A stretch of 64,000 nt of DNA from Perognathus longimembris pacificus. Taxonomy: Eukaryota; Chordata; Mammalia; Rodentia; Heteromyidae. The translations under genes were made by a program, and so were the position numbers. The notes beneath the pieces are model-generated. The model was not told the DNA's origin. It saw nothing but the letters and a program-made list of their open reading frames with translations, and made no database searches. The stretch covers positions 68,883,798-68,947,797 of the forward strand of contig NC_063167.1 in assembly GCF_023159225.1 (NCBI RefSeq), read 5' to 3'. Shown here one piece after another: positions 10,987-22,435 of this stretch; the stretch's first letter is position 1, and the number at the start of each line of letters is the position of its first letter.

Positions 10987-12424
10987 TAACTAATGCTGAC
11001 TGAAAAAAAAAAGATGGAAGCTAAAAGAAGGTGGGCAAGGGCAAGTGGGAAGAGGCATAGGCAGAGATGATAGACAGACAAAGAACTAAAAGGAAGCATC
11101 CATTTGTCTGTCTGTACAGTGCAGCCAAATTGGCCCCCCACACAGTAAAGGAGCAGGAAGTTGTGCATATAGTGGAGAGGCAGAAGGGACAGGGAAGGGA
11201 GGAAGGGGACGCAGGAAGGGAGCAGTAGGGTGAGGCAGCCAGTGCAGAACACCATCTGCTCAGAGGGCACCAGGACCTGTGCTTGGCAGGTATACCTCTG
11301 TAGCCCCCTCCATGAGCGACAGCTGGCTCAGCAGCAGGACCCAGGGCAGCTCCTCTGCCATAGGCTGGCAGCCATCCAATCCCAACCTAGAGTACAAGTG
11401 GCATAGAGCAAGTGAGCCAGGACCCAGGAAAGCAAACTTTGAAATTTCATTAGCACCTGAACAGGGGACTCCATTCTTAGACATTGTGAGCTGATGTGTG
11501 TGTGCAGGTACCTGGAAAATCCTGATCAGCACTGACGCCCAAATGTGTGCACACATGTAGCATCAACATTTGCCTGAACATCTCATGTACTCTTCTGAAC
11601 ACTTTCGTACTGATCATACCATGCTCCATTTGAAGAGGACTAAGTTGGTCTTGCCACCTCTTCCTGTAGCCCTAGCAGCTCATCAGCTTGGTCTTACAAG
11701 TCTTCCCCTGTCTGTCCTTGAATTTGCACAGTAGTATTGGCTGATGAGTTACTGGGGTAGGCTGGGTTAGCTCAGCCCCAGAAATCTGAACCCTGAAAAG
11801 CAAGGTCTTGTCTTCTGATGCTGAAAGTGGCACTGAGCCACAGTTGACTCCTCCCTATGGGTCTCAGATATTGGGTGTGCCTGTGGTTTGGCTGTGCCCC
11901 TTGTGTGTACCTGTGTTTCAAAAAGTCAAGAGGCACCTACAAACTGTGCGTATGCTGAGCCAAGTATCAGATCTCCAGACGTGATGTGTGGGCCCCTTTA
12001 GGTGTCAGGCAAAATCTCCCAGGTGCTCCCCCGACCATGGCCTCACCCAATTCCCATCCTTCACCAGTTCCAACACAACCTCCTCCATGAAGCCGCCTGG
12101 AGACTGGAAATGGCCACTCTTCCTCTGTGCTGGCAAAGCCCTGGGCTGAACAGAACATTGAAGCTGCTTCATTATCAATAATTTCATACAGGCAAAAATA
12201 TACAATGCAATCAGTACCTTCTGCTGTGAGGAAACTCCATTTTCTCAGACCTCCTGATATCTACATCTTTGTATAACTTCCCCATTTGAGTATGGGAAGA
12301 ACCTGTGAGTTGCTTCTAATTGATAGGATCTGGTCAAGGTAATAGGATTTTCCCCCTATAATTGCATTACTTTAATAGGACTTGGTCTTTGTTCCTGTCT
12401 TGTTCTAAAGATTGTCCTGACAAT
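10987..12424. other. Unique intergenic sequence
   Basis: No gene or repeat family recognised. Several open frames of 60-100 codons are present but carry no recognisable features. Confidence 0.4.
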
Positions 12425-12614
12425 CTGCCGGGAACTGGTATCTCACACCTATAATCCTAGCTACTCAGGAGGCTGAGATCTGAGGATCATAGTTTGAAGC
12501 CAGCCCCAGCAGGAAAAGGCCAGAAGTGTTGTTGTGGCATACGTGGTAGAGCACTAGCCTTGAACCAAAGAAGCTCAGGGACAGTACCCAGGCCCTGAGT
12601 TCAATCTTCAGAAT

Positions 12615-12678
<64 letters not shown>
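12425..12678 (+). repeat. 7SL-headed SINE with (CA)n tail
   Basis: Plus-strand SINE (12425-12620), shortened in the linker, running into (CA)n at 12622-12678. Confidence 0.8.
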
Positions 12679-13055
12679 TTGTCCTTATAGGCTTAGTAAA
12701 CAGACATGTTGGAAAAGCCTGTGGGAGCCATGGGTTGTTTCTAGGAACTGCAGATGCCTTCCACCAACATCCATCAAAGAGATAAATCCTTCAGTCCAGA
12801 AACAGCATGAACTCTGCCAACAACCTGGGTTTAGAAGTGGCTGCTATTCTGCCTGCAGATAAGAACACAGCCCTATCAGTACCTTCACTACCTCATGAGA
12901 GTCTAAGAAGCAGGCAATCCATACCTCTCAACTATGAAATTATTTATGTTAGGAAGCTGCTAAAATTGCAATTATTTCTTCTACTATAATAGAAAACTAA
13001 TACCTATGTACATAGCATTTGATATACCTTTCCTCAATTGCAGTTCTCTTCTTAC

Positions 13056-13058
<3 letters not shown>

Positions 13059-13089
<31 letters not shown>

Positions 13090-13277
13090 CAGTCCTGGGC
13101 CTTGGACTCAGGGCCTGAGTATTGTCCCTGGATTCTTTTTGCTCGAGGTAGCACTCTGCCACTTGAGCCACAGTGCCACTTCTGGCGACTTTTATATATG
13201 TGGTGCTGGGGAATCGAACCCAGGGCTTCATGTATACAAGGCAAGCACTCTTGCCACTAGGCCATATTCCCAGACCC
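13059..13277 (-). repeat. IDL-Geo SINE
   Basis: Minus-strand full-length copy with a long poly(T) at 13059-13087 (its A tail), the Geo module, then the ID-like monomer at about 13195-13277. Confidence 0.85.
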
Positions 13278-13339
13278 CAAATATTTCTTAATATTCTACT
13301 AGGCATCTGTTCCCAAATAGCATCTGTATGCTTTGAATG

Positions 13340-13574
13340 ATTTTTAAGCTTTTTTTCTTCTTTTTGGTGATATAAGTTTGGAATTCAATATCTCATACTG
13401 GTTACGCAAATGTTCTACCACTTAAGCCACATTCCAGCTCTTCTAGTTTCTGTTATTGTTATTGTTGTTGGTTTTCAGGTTAGGCGCTTATTGGCTGGCC
13501 TTGTATTGAAATCCTACCATCTCTGTCTTCTGAATAGCTGAAATTACAAGCTTATACCACCATGCCCAGCCTGG
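13340..13574 (-). repeat. Old 7SL-related SINE, diverged
   Basis: Minus-strand order of a tRNA-like right part (tctaccacttaagccac-type) and a B1-like head (gaatagctgaaattacaag-type). Many substitutions are present. Confidence 0.5.
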
Positions 13575-14835
13575 TTTACACTTCTTTTAAAAAATGTGTT
13601 TATAATTTGGTATCAACCTATCCTGACATCTCACCCCTGCCCATCCCTACCATGTTCTTTTTAGCCTAGGATCAGCAGCTCATGTCTGTGACTTCATGCC
13701 AACACAGAATCTTAGCACCATAAGGTCCCTTTAAAATTCACTTAGAAAATGGAGGAAGGAGTGACAGTGTCCAAAAAGAAATGTACTCATTACCTGACTT
13801 ATAAAATGGTAACTCCTCTGTACAGCACCTCAATAATAATCATAAAATTATATTTTAAAAATTCATTTAGACTCTTCTGTCTTGCAAAGGAAGGAGTCTT
13901 TTCCAGAGACAAAAAACAGCTTGCTCAAACTCTAGGCAAATGGTAGAGACAAAATGGGTCCCAGACCTTCACCCAATTCAGGGCTTTCCACACTGAATGT
14001 CAGCTCTCATACTTACTCAGGGTTAGCCTGGTCCTTCCATTCCACACTGAGATCCTATCAGAAGTCACATTCAAAGTTAAATCACACAAAAATGTGTATA
14101 CTAGGAGGTGGAGATCACAGAGGAAGGAGGAGGAAGGAGGGAAGAGGCAGGCTCCTCCTGGTCTCTCCACACCAATCAGTGGGTGTCAGTTAAGTTATTA
14201 TGTTATTTTGTCATTATGTGTTTTTGTCAAATTAGTCTTGATAAGAAGGCCTAGACTGAACCATTCTGAGCATCCATTTGCAACGGTTCTCCCAACTATA
14301 AGGAATTCAACCATTTTAGAACTGAATCCAGGAGAGCTTATTACATTTATTATGGCCTTTCCCACACTGATCATTTTCATTTAGCAAAAACAAAGTTTTG
14401 TTCGACCTCACTAACTCCCAGATGTAGACATGGAAGCTGAGAATTCTACTCTCAGGCCCTAATGGAACCTCTCTCAGCACACATGGGAGGTGCCCCGGGC
14501 CCTGGCAGTCCCATCTGGTGCCCATCTCCACAATGTTGCATGAATGCCCTCAGGCATCTCACTAGAGCTGCTGGCTTTCCTGAGGAAGCACAGCCTTGCC
14601 CTCTACTTCCTCCCATCCGTGCCCCTTTTCCTCAGCTTAAAACAGATGGAAGCTTTATAACACAATGTCTCACTTAATCCTGAGCAAGGAGGAGTGGAAG
14701 CAAACAGGACTGCAGCTTGATCCTAAAATCAGGCACCCAAGGATTCCTGAGCCCTAATAGCCTGTAAGCTTTTTCCACATCTATAAAGACTTTTCATCCC
14801 AGGAAGCCATTCCCTGCTCAATCATTCAGAACTAG
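13575..14835. other. Mostly unique, with an L1-tail-like piece
   Basis: At about 13770-13860 there is a sequence similar to the 3' tails at 15850-15950 and 21895-21960 (aagaaatgtac ... ctgtaca ... caataa). No gene is seen in the rest. Confidence 0.4.
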
Positions 14836-14839
14836 TAGA

Positions 14840-14950
14840 AACCAATGAGGGATGGTGGCACATTCTAGTACTGCCAACACTTAGGAGGCTAAGATAGGAG
14901 GACCTAGAGTTTGAGCCCAGCCTGGGCTACAAAGCAACAGTAGAGATCTA
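14840..14950 (+). repeat. B1-like monomer
   Basis: Single 7SL-derived monomer with the ggtggcac...aggaggctaag...gagtttgagcccagcctggg core and no tRNA-like right part. Confidence 0.6.
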
Positions 14951-15104
14951 GGAACAAAGAAACATATCCCTCAACCCTATCTGTATTCTCCATTCTCCAT
15001 ATCTCTCCATTCTGTAAGAGATGGCATGGAGTGTACTACTCTCTGTCTAGGAGCCAGGACTCCTCATCTATCAATCCAAGTGCCCAGCACATGGTAAGAG
15101 GCAG

Positions 15105-15387
15105 CTGTGGTCTAGATGTTGGTATCCCTCCCCAACTCTAAATTCATGTGTTGAAATCTTTCCTCAGTGTGATAGCATTAAGTGGTGGGTCTTTGGGAGC
15201 ACTAGCTATTCAGGAGGCTGAGATCTGACGACTGCAGTTCAAAGCCAGCCAGAGAAGAAAAGTCTGTGAGACTCCTATCTCCAATTAACCATCAGAACAC
15301 CAGAAGTGGATGTATTGCTCAAGTGGTAAGGTACCAGCCTTAAACAAAAAGCCAAGGGAACAAAGTCTTGAGTTCAAGTCTCTGTAC

Positions 15388-15441
<54 letters not shown>

Positions 15442-15706
15442 TAGGTCTTAGGGGAAGTGATTAAGTCACAGAACTCCACTGTCAGGATCAGGATCTGCCT
15501 TATGAAAGAGATGGGAGTATGTTTGCCATCTGTCTATGTGAAGACACATAGTGGGTACCAACAAAGAGGAGCAGGTTCTTACCAGACACTATATCTAATG
15601 GCACCTTGATCTTATATTCCCAGACTCCAGAATCATGTCACATTTCTGCTATTTATGAAGGACCATCTCTGGTATTTTGTTACAATAGCCCACATAGACT
15701 AAGACA
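15105..15706 (+). mobile_element. ERVL-MaLR LTR (MLT1/MST type), interrupted by a SINE
   Basis: The start resembles MaLR LTRs (ctgtggtctagatgttgg, attcatgtgttgaaat). The end, ggtattttgttacaatagcc followed by agactaagaca, is characteristic of their 3' ends. A younger SINE with (CA)n splits it at 15199-15440. It is an ancient, non-coding LTR. Confidence 0.8.
15199..15440 (+). repeat. 7SL-headed SINE with (CA)n tail, inside MaLR LTR
   Basis: Slightly 5'-truncated plus-strand SINE, with (CA)n at 15391-15437. Confidence 0.8.
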
Positions 15707-15744
15707 AATGCCCATAAGTGTTTACTGATCAAGAAATAAAGGAC

Positions 15745-15955
15745 TGATAAAAATGTGGCCCAGTGGTAGAGTGCTTGCCTAGCATGCATGAGGCCCAGGG
15801 TTCAATTCCTTGGCACCACATAATCAAAAATAAATAAAATTATGAGGGAAGAGGTAACAAACAGTACAAGAAATGTACCCAAGGCCTAACGTATGAAACT
15901 GTAACCTCGCTGTACATCACTTTGACAATAAATAAGAAAATAAAAAATTAATTAA
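15745..15955 (+). repeat. ID element followed by an L1-like 3' tail
   Basis: 15755-15822 is an ID/tRNA-Ala-like monomer with clear A box (tggcccagtgg) and B box (ggttcaattcc). After an A-rich linker, 15850-15955 matches the tail motif also found near 13770 and 21900. It may be one chimeric element or two adjacent ones. Confidence 0.6.
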
Positions 15956-16985
15956 TTTAAGATGGTACGGTACTATGGGGGCAGCAGGGTGTTGGCCTGC
16001 AGATAATGAAGGAGCGGGCCAAGATGACGAGGCTAATTTCTCTAATTTCCCTGGCTGACCTGAGATGCCTCCTATTTGGGCAGCACTGTCATCTGTAGGG
16101 ACATGTTTGCCCTTCCATGGTAGAGAAAGGATGCTAATAAGAGCTGTCTGCCCAAGACTCCAACTTAAAAAAAGAATACTTTCCCCTATTTTGATTGTTC
16201 CCCAAGTGGCAAAGCAGAGAAGGGAACAGAGATCCTCCAGCTGGGTCACTGGCACAGGTTCCCCATTTGAAATAAGCTCAGTGTCTTCTTGGCAAGGAGA
16301 CCCAAGGACTAGAGTTCTCCACACCTACTAGGAATTTTCAGAAGCTTCGGGGACTGCTCTCAATATATGCCCTCTGTATTCCTTGCTACTAACTGATCCA
16401 TTAGGGCACAAAGCTTGTCACCCCCATAAGAATCAGCTCTGGGTTGCATAAAACACATGCTTGTGCCTTGTCTTGGGTTCTCAGGCTGCCAGAGGAGGGG
16501 ACAAGGGCAGGATGGCCCTGGAGGGGACAGTCAGCAGTGGAAAGGCTGATACTTTCCTTCTTCCTGATTTGGAACTTAAGACCTCTCCCTGCCCTGCTGG
16601 AGACAGAAGCAGCAGGGTAGTTGCCTGCTCCAGTCCGCTCTCTTGGCCAACCCTGACAGTGCCCCTAGCCAGAGAAAACAAAAGACTTCCCTGCCCTTCA
16701 TGCCAGCCTCCCACAGCAAAAAGGAATAAAACGGCCCACTTATTTTTATCGCTCACAGATTTCCTGGGAAATAGGCTATTAGTTCCCCTAATGTAAAGAT
16801 AATAGGCTTGTCCCCCTCAGCAAATGGCACCGTCCCAGCACAAATACACTCTCACAGGACTTCCAGGATGATGAAGGGGCCCAGGAGCAGAAGTGGGACT
16901 TGCACAGAACCCTGGAGTTGCCTAGACTCTCTCAACATCATCCCTGAGTGCTGAGTCCTTGGGCAGTGTTGTGAAAATAGCAGAA
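15956..16985. other. Unique intergenic sequence
   Basis: No gene or repeat recognised. Confidence 0.4.
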
Positions 16986-16989
16986 GCTT

Positions 16990-17962
<973 letters not shown>

Positions 17963-18535
17963 TCATGTGCTTCCACCTTCTCCTTTTGCTCCTCCTCCTC
18001 CTCCTCCTCCTCCTCCTCCTCCTCCTCCTCCTCCTCCTCCTCCACCACCACCACCAACACCACCACCTCCATCTCCTCCTTCTCCTTCTTGCTGGACTTC
18101 TGAAGCCCCATCCTGGGGCTCCTCAGCCAGCTCCGTGGGCTGCTGCTCTGCCAAGAGACAGCATGCAAGCTGCTCCAGGGCCTCCAGGCTCAGCTGCTGC
18201 AGACGCTCCTCATGCTCCTGCCTCAGCAGTTGCAGCACTGCCTTGGCATCCTGGGGCCTGAAATGTTTGGCTAGGACCTGATCCAGATGGTGCCACAAGG
18301 GCTGGGGCTTCTCCAAGGGCCTCATGACGACGTTGATGGAGGCATTGGGCTCGATGCTGTGGTCTGAAAGACACTTATCATCAGCCAGGAGCTGGCCACG
18401 GAACAGCAGATGCTGCTGCACCTCAGGCACCTGCAGCTCCTCAGACACTAACTTCTTTAGCATGGCCACACTCTCTTTCCCTGATACCTTCAGGCTGCAT
18501 CTCCAGCCTAAGAGGAGCTTGACATTAGGCCAGAG
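17963..18535 (-). CDS. UBL4B: UBL4B-like ubiquitin-like protein, single exon, no ATG found
   Basis: UBL4B is an intronless, testis-expressed paralogue of UBL4A, the BAG6/GET4-complex subunit that helps target tail-anchored proteins to the ER. A 190-codon frame ends at TGA (17963-17965). It shows a ubiquitin-like region (residues about 5-72, with LLFRGQLLADDK and PNASINV), then a TUGS-like helical region (about 79-130, with AKHF and LLRQEHEERL), then an acidic/Gly-rich tail with 22 consecutive glycines (161-182). The linker between the UBL and TUGS regions is about ten residues shorter than in human UBL4B as I remember it. Homology extends upstream to Val5, but the position where human has Met reads CTC (18533-18535). 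The frame stays open up to a TAA at 18578-18580 with no ATG. The first in-frame ATG is 18461-18463, which would remove the first beta-hairpin. It may be a young pseudogene, a non-AUG start, or a sequence error. The human neighbours are SLC6A17 and ALX3. Confidence 0.85.
   Translation of the reverse strand, partial: LWPNVKLLLGWRCSLKVSGKESVAMLKKLVSEELQVPEVQQHLLFRGQLLADDKCLSDHSIEPNASINVVMRPLEKPQPLWHHLDQVLAKHFRPQDAKAVLQLLRQEHEERLQQLSLEALEQLACCLLAEQQPTELAEEPQDGASEVQQEGEGGDGGGGVGGGGGGGGGGGGGGGGGGGGGGAKGEGGST
17990..18055 (-). repeat. GGA/GGT triplet tract coding for poly-glycine
   Basis: Eighteen GGA and four GGT codons form an uninterrupted run in the UBL4B frame. It is a coding microsatellite near the C-terminus. 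In another frame it would read poly-Glu. Length is likely to vary between individuals. Confidence 0.9.
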
Positions 18536-18670
18536 AGGAGTCAGGAGGGATCCATGTTCTGGGAGCTGCCTTGAAGGTTAAGGGGTTCGGAAGGAGAAGG
18601 TGACCCTATTACACTGGCCCTAGGAAACCAACAGCCCAGCCTAGGTAGGCAGCTACTGGCTGGTGTCCAG

Positions 18671-18678
18671 TGATGTCA
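18671..18678 (-). promoter_or_regulatory. CRE-like site upstream of UBL4B
   Basis: TGATGTCA (TGACATCA on the gene strand) differs by one base from a full CRE. It lies about 140 bp upstream of the start of UBL4B homology. CREM sites of this kind are common in postmeiotic testis promoters, which fits the known UBL4B expression. No TATA box is evident. Confidence 0.3.
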
Positions 18679-19370
18679 CAATGTGGCCAGAGGGCTCATC
18701 TCCCAAGCAGAACTTTAGGGACAGCAGAAGGGGCAGGGCAGTCTATAGGCACAGAGCATTCATCATTCATGAGAAGAGGGGAGAGGAGAAAAAAAAGGGG
18801 GGGCTGGGAGAGAAAATGTAGGCCTGGAAGAAAGAAGAGTGAGGATAAAGAGTTGAAAAGAACAAGTTGGTAAAAGGAATGACACATGAGCACCGGGTAT
18901 CTCCTTTGTACCAGGAGCTGCACTCAAGGAGGATATTGTAGCAAACAAATCTCTTCTGTCTTCATGAATCTCTCAGACCAGTGATAGCTAACTTTGATCC
19001 AGGGACTTTCTGTCAGCTGCTTCCTAAGCCATCCTTGTTGGGTTTCCTGGAAGCAGGCCCTGGCCTGGGATTTGGTTATAAGCGTATAGATGGGAGGTGA
19101 TTCCAGGAGGCACCAGAGGGAGGGTAAGGAATGGTGATGAGGAAGAAAGTAAGAGATCTGCACCCATGAGCAAGCTTCCAGCAACACAAAAGTGTGCCTC
19201 CTTGAGAAGCTCTGACCCTTGGCTTATGTGAATGAGTGTCACCTCTGTGGTCCTCCTGGTCCCCAGGTGTGCAGAGTATGCCCAGTGACCAAGGAAAGCC
19301 TTGAGTGGGGATGTACAGGTTTCTGCAGTAGAGGTCATCATGCCTTTATAAACATGCACACTTGGAGATT
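18679..19370. other. Unique sequence, 5' flank of UBL4B
   Basis: Purine-rich at 18770-18850. No further gene is seen. Confidence 0.4.
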
Positions 19371-19371
19371 G

Positions 19372-19372
19372 C

Positions 19373-19420
<48 letters not shown>

Positions 19421-19576
19421 ACTGGAACTTGAAGCCGGGTGCCAGTGGCTCATATCTGTAATCCTAACTACTCAGAAGGCTGAGATCTGAGAATTATGGT
19501 TCAAATCCAGCCTGGGCTGGAATATCCATGAGAGACTATTATCTCCAATTAACCACCAAAAGCCATAAGCCCCAGT

Positions 19577-19621
<45 letters not shown>

Positions 19622-19850
19622 ACACGCACGCATGCACACGTGCATACGTGCATTCTGGTCCTGTTGAACTCATGGGCTTGGTTCTGTTCCTGAGCTTTTC
19701 TGCTCAAGGCTAGAGCCACACCTCCACTTCTTGCTTTTGGGTGGTTAATTGGAGATAAGAGTTTCATGGTCTTTCCTGCCTTTTGAACTGTGATCCTCAG
19801 CCTCCTTAGAAGCTAGGATCACAGGCATGAGCCATCAGCACCAACCTTCC
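19372..19850. repeat. Head-to-head inverted SINE pair around (GT)n
   Basis: A (GT)n(GA)n tract (19372-19418) is followed by a plus-strand 7SL-headed SINE truncated in its right module (19435-19577). Next come (GT)n (19578-19622), a mixed CACGCATGC tract, and a minus-strand 7SL-headed SINE (about 19655-19850). The two SINEs face each other in inverted orientation. Confidence 0.75.
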
Positions 19851-20680
19851 CACTCATTTTATTTAATCTGCATGACCTTTGAAGTAGGCACTGTCATGAT
19901 ATGACCTACCAGAGGAGAAAGTTGTGGCTGGGCATAATCCTCCAATCAGTAGGGACATAGAATTGTGTCTTCGCTGCAGCCTGCCTTGCCTCCTGAAACC
20001 CACATCTGCTTATGTGCCAGGTACTGGACAAATACTAGTTCAGAGGTGAAGAAGGGACAAGACTCTAACCGGGCCTCTGCTGGATCAGCACTTCCAATTG
20101 CATTTGGCAGTTTTCAGTGCAACCTGCAAGGCTGTCCCATGGAAGGCAGAGAAGAGGGCCTCTGTTTAGAAGAGAGCAAGTTTGCACAAGAGTGGGGCTG
20201 ACATCCCACAGCAGATGGCCTGCTTTCCACAGAAATCCCCTCAAGCCTCCCCAGTATTCTGTGCTCATTGACTGGGCTCACCTTCCCCTCTGCCACTCCT
20301 CCCTCCTACCTGACCACCCGTTCTTTTCCTACCCATCTGGATACCGAACTCACAAGTCATGAATTCCCCGGGCCCCCTCCCCTCCCTACTTATTAATATG
20401 CTGCCTCTTTCCACTTCCCTCTCCTACCCTCACCCAGCCACCATCCAAACAGATGTACCTGCTTGTTATGTCTCTTCTTTCCTGCAAACACCTCCAGAGC
20501 CCATGCCTCCTCTACCTCCCCAGGACCCAGGCTCTCGCCTCCCTTCTGTGGCTCTGAACTCATGGCTCTTCTCTTCCATCCAGCCCACTTCCTTGGGTCA
20601 CATTCATTCTTGCCACAGTCCAGGGAGCTTCCTAAAATTAAAATTGTGTCACTCCAATGAGCAGAACCTTTGCTTTTTTA
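19851..20680. other. Unique intergenic sequence
   Basis: No gene recognised. A C/T-rich stretch spans 20280-20530. Confidence 0.4.
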
Positions 20681-20940
20681 AAATTTTTGTGCCAGTCGTG
20701 GGGCTTGAACTAAGGGCCTTGGCACGGTCCCTAAGCTTTTTTGCTCAAGGCTAAAACTATCATTTGAGCTACAACTCCACTTGCATTTTCTTGTTGTTGT
20801 TGTTTACTTTGGTTTCTTTTGTGATTAATTGGAGATAAGAGTCTCACAAATTGTCCTACTCTGGCTGGATTTGAACCACAGTCCTCAATCGCCACCTCCT
20901 GAATAGCTAAGATTACAGGCGTGAGTCACCAGCACCCAGC
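20681..20940 (-). repeat. 7SL-headed SINE
   Basis: Minus-strand copy with right module at 20690-20785 and B1-like head at 20850-20940. A TTG-rich insertion lies in the linker. Confidence 0.8.
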
Positions 20941-21022
20941 ACACCACCACTTTTGGAATCATAAACAGCCTCTTTGGCCTGGCACCTAACGCCATGGAGA
21001 CGGACTCAGCTTGAAGAGCCAG

Positions 21023-21488
21023 ACTTTGAAGTCAGGCCCCACTTTACCACGCAAACCCCACTTTACCACGTGAACCTGAGATAAGCAGGCCCTGTGAGCA
21101 AACCCAGGACAAGCTTATTAGGGACCAGCCGGTCAAGAACTCTAACCGATGGGAATGCTTAACTCTAACTGCCCCCAGAATGTCTCGAGCCCTGTGCCTT
21201 GAGCCCTGAGCCAATCAGATTTGTACCCGTGTCCTAATCTTGCTTGCTTGAACACTTGATTGCTGTAACTTTGTTTTTTGTCTTGCTTGAACACCTGATG
21301 GCTGTAACTTTGTTTTTTGCCTTTATAAGCCCTGTGCAATCGCAGCTCGGGGCTTCCTCCTAACCTCCGCTGTGTCGGTGGGTAGGACGAGGCCCGAGTT
21401 GCAGCTCGCTTGAATAAAGTCTTGCCTTGCTTTTGCATTTCGGAACGTCTGAGTCTCAGTGGCCTTCTTGGTGGTCGTTTCACAACTT
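21023..21488 (+). mobile_element. Solo LTR, class I (gammaretrovirus-like) ERV
   Basis: The LTR spans 21027-21484 (458 bp, TG...CA). It is flanked by the 4-bp duplication actt at 21023-21026 and 21485-21488, the size typical of gammaretroviral integration. It has a CCAAT box (21210), a TATA-like tttataag (21321-21328) and AATAAA (21413-21418). The U3 holds a 39-bp tandem duplication (21243-21281, 21282-21320) and a 15-bp repeat (21037-21051, 21056-21070). No internal viral genes are present. Confidence 0.85.
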
Positions 21489-21639
21489 GGCATAACAAGC
21501 TCACCTCCCTAGCCTGTCTTCCCATTTTTTATACTCCACTCCAGGTACAACAACCTGCTATTATCTCTGCTTGTCTGTCCCATGTGAATTCCACCAACTC
21601 ATCCTTCAAAATTCCACCTTAAAATCTCCTCCATACATG

Positions 21640-21970
21640 GCAACATGTGCAAAGTTTTATGCATATACACACAAACAAACTGACTAAAGAATGGTATAGG
21701 TAGGGGAGGAGTTTAATTATGTAATTCCTCTGAACACTTAACAAAATGAATACCAGGACGCAGAAACATGTTTGGGGAGGGGGCAATGAGAGGGGTACAC
21801 ACAAATGGAGGGAGGAAATATAGTCATGATATTCAATGTGCATTATGTAAAAGTTGAACTATGTAACTTTAGGGTAGGAATGGAAGGGGGAAAGATGGAA
21901 AACCTGATTTATGGAATTTAAACCTCCTTGTACATCTACTTACATTTCAATATAGATATAGATAGAAGAC
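21640..21970 (+). repeat. L1 3' UTR remnant
   Basis: AT- and purine-rich sequence with the acctgatttatggaattt ... cttgtacatctac tail also seen at 13770 and 15850. No coding part is left. Confidence 0.5.
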
Positions 21971-21991
21971 AGATAAGATATCCTGGTGCCA

Positions 21992-22435
21992 TGCTGGGCA
22001 CTGGTGGCTCATGCCTATCATCCTAGCTACTCAGGAGGCTGAGATCTGAGGACGACAGTTTGAAGCCAGTCCATGCAGGAAAGTCCTTGAGACTCTTGTC
22101 TCCAATTAACCACCAGAAAACCAGAAGTGGCATTGTGGCTCAAAGTGGTAGAGCATGATCCTTGAACAAAAAAGCTCAGGGACAGCACTAGGCCCTGAGT
22201 TCAAGCCCCATGGCTGACAAAAAAAAAAACAAAAACAAGCCCCAGTGCCAGTGGCTCATACCTGGAATCCTAACTACTCAAGAGGCTGACATCTAAGAAT
22301 GGAGTTTGACTTATCTCTGATTAACCACAAAATGTCAGAAGTAGATCTGTGGCTTAAGGGGCAGAGTACTAGCCTTAAGCAAAAAAGCTGAGGGACAGAA
22401 CCCAGGCTCTAAGTTCAAGCCCTAGGGCCGGCACA
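21992..22435 (+). repeat. Two tandem 7SL-headed SINEs
   Basis: Both are on the plus strand: 21992-22230 (complete, A-rich tail) and 22236-22435 (with a short deletion in the head and linker). The second inserted at the A tail of the first. Confidence 0.8.

Noticed and set aside
17963..18261. Poly-Leu frame on the plus strand opposite UBL4B
   Set aside because: Antisense shadow of the UBL4B triplet repeat. The minus strand carries the homology.
21142..21525. 127-residue frame on the minus strand
   Set aside because: Antisense across the class I LTR. Its internal repeats come from the U3 duplication.
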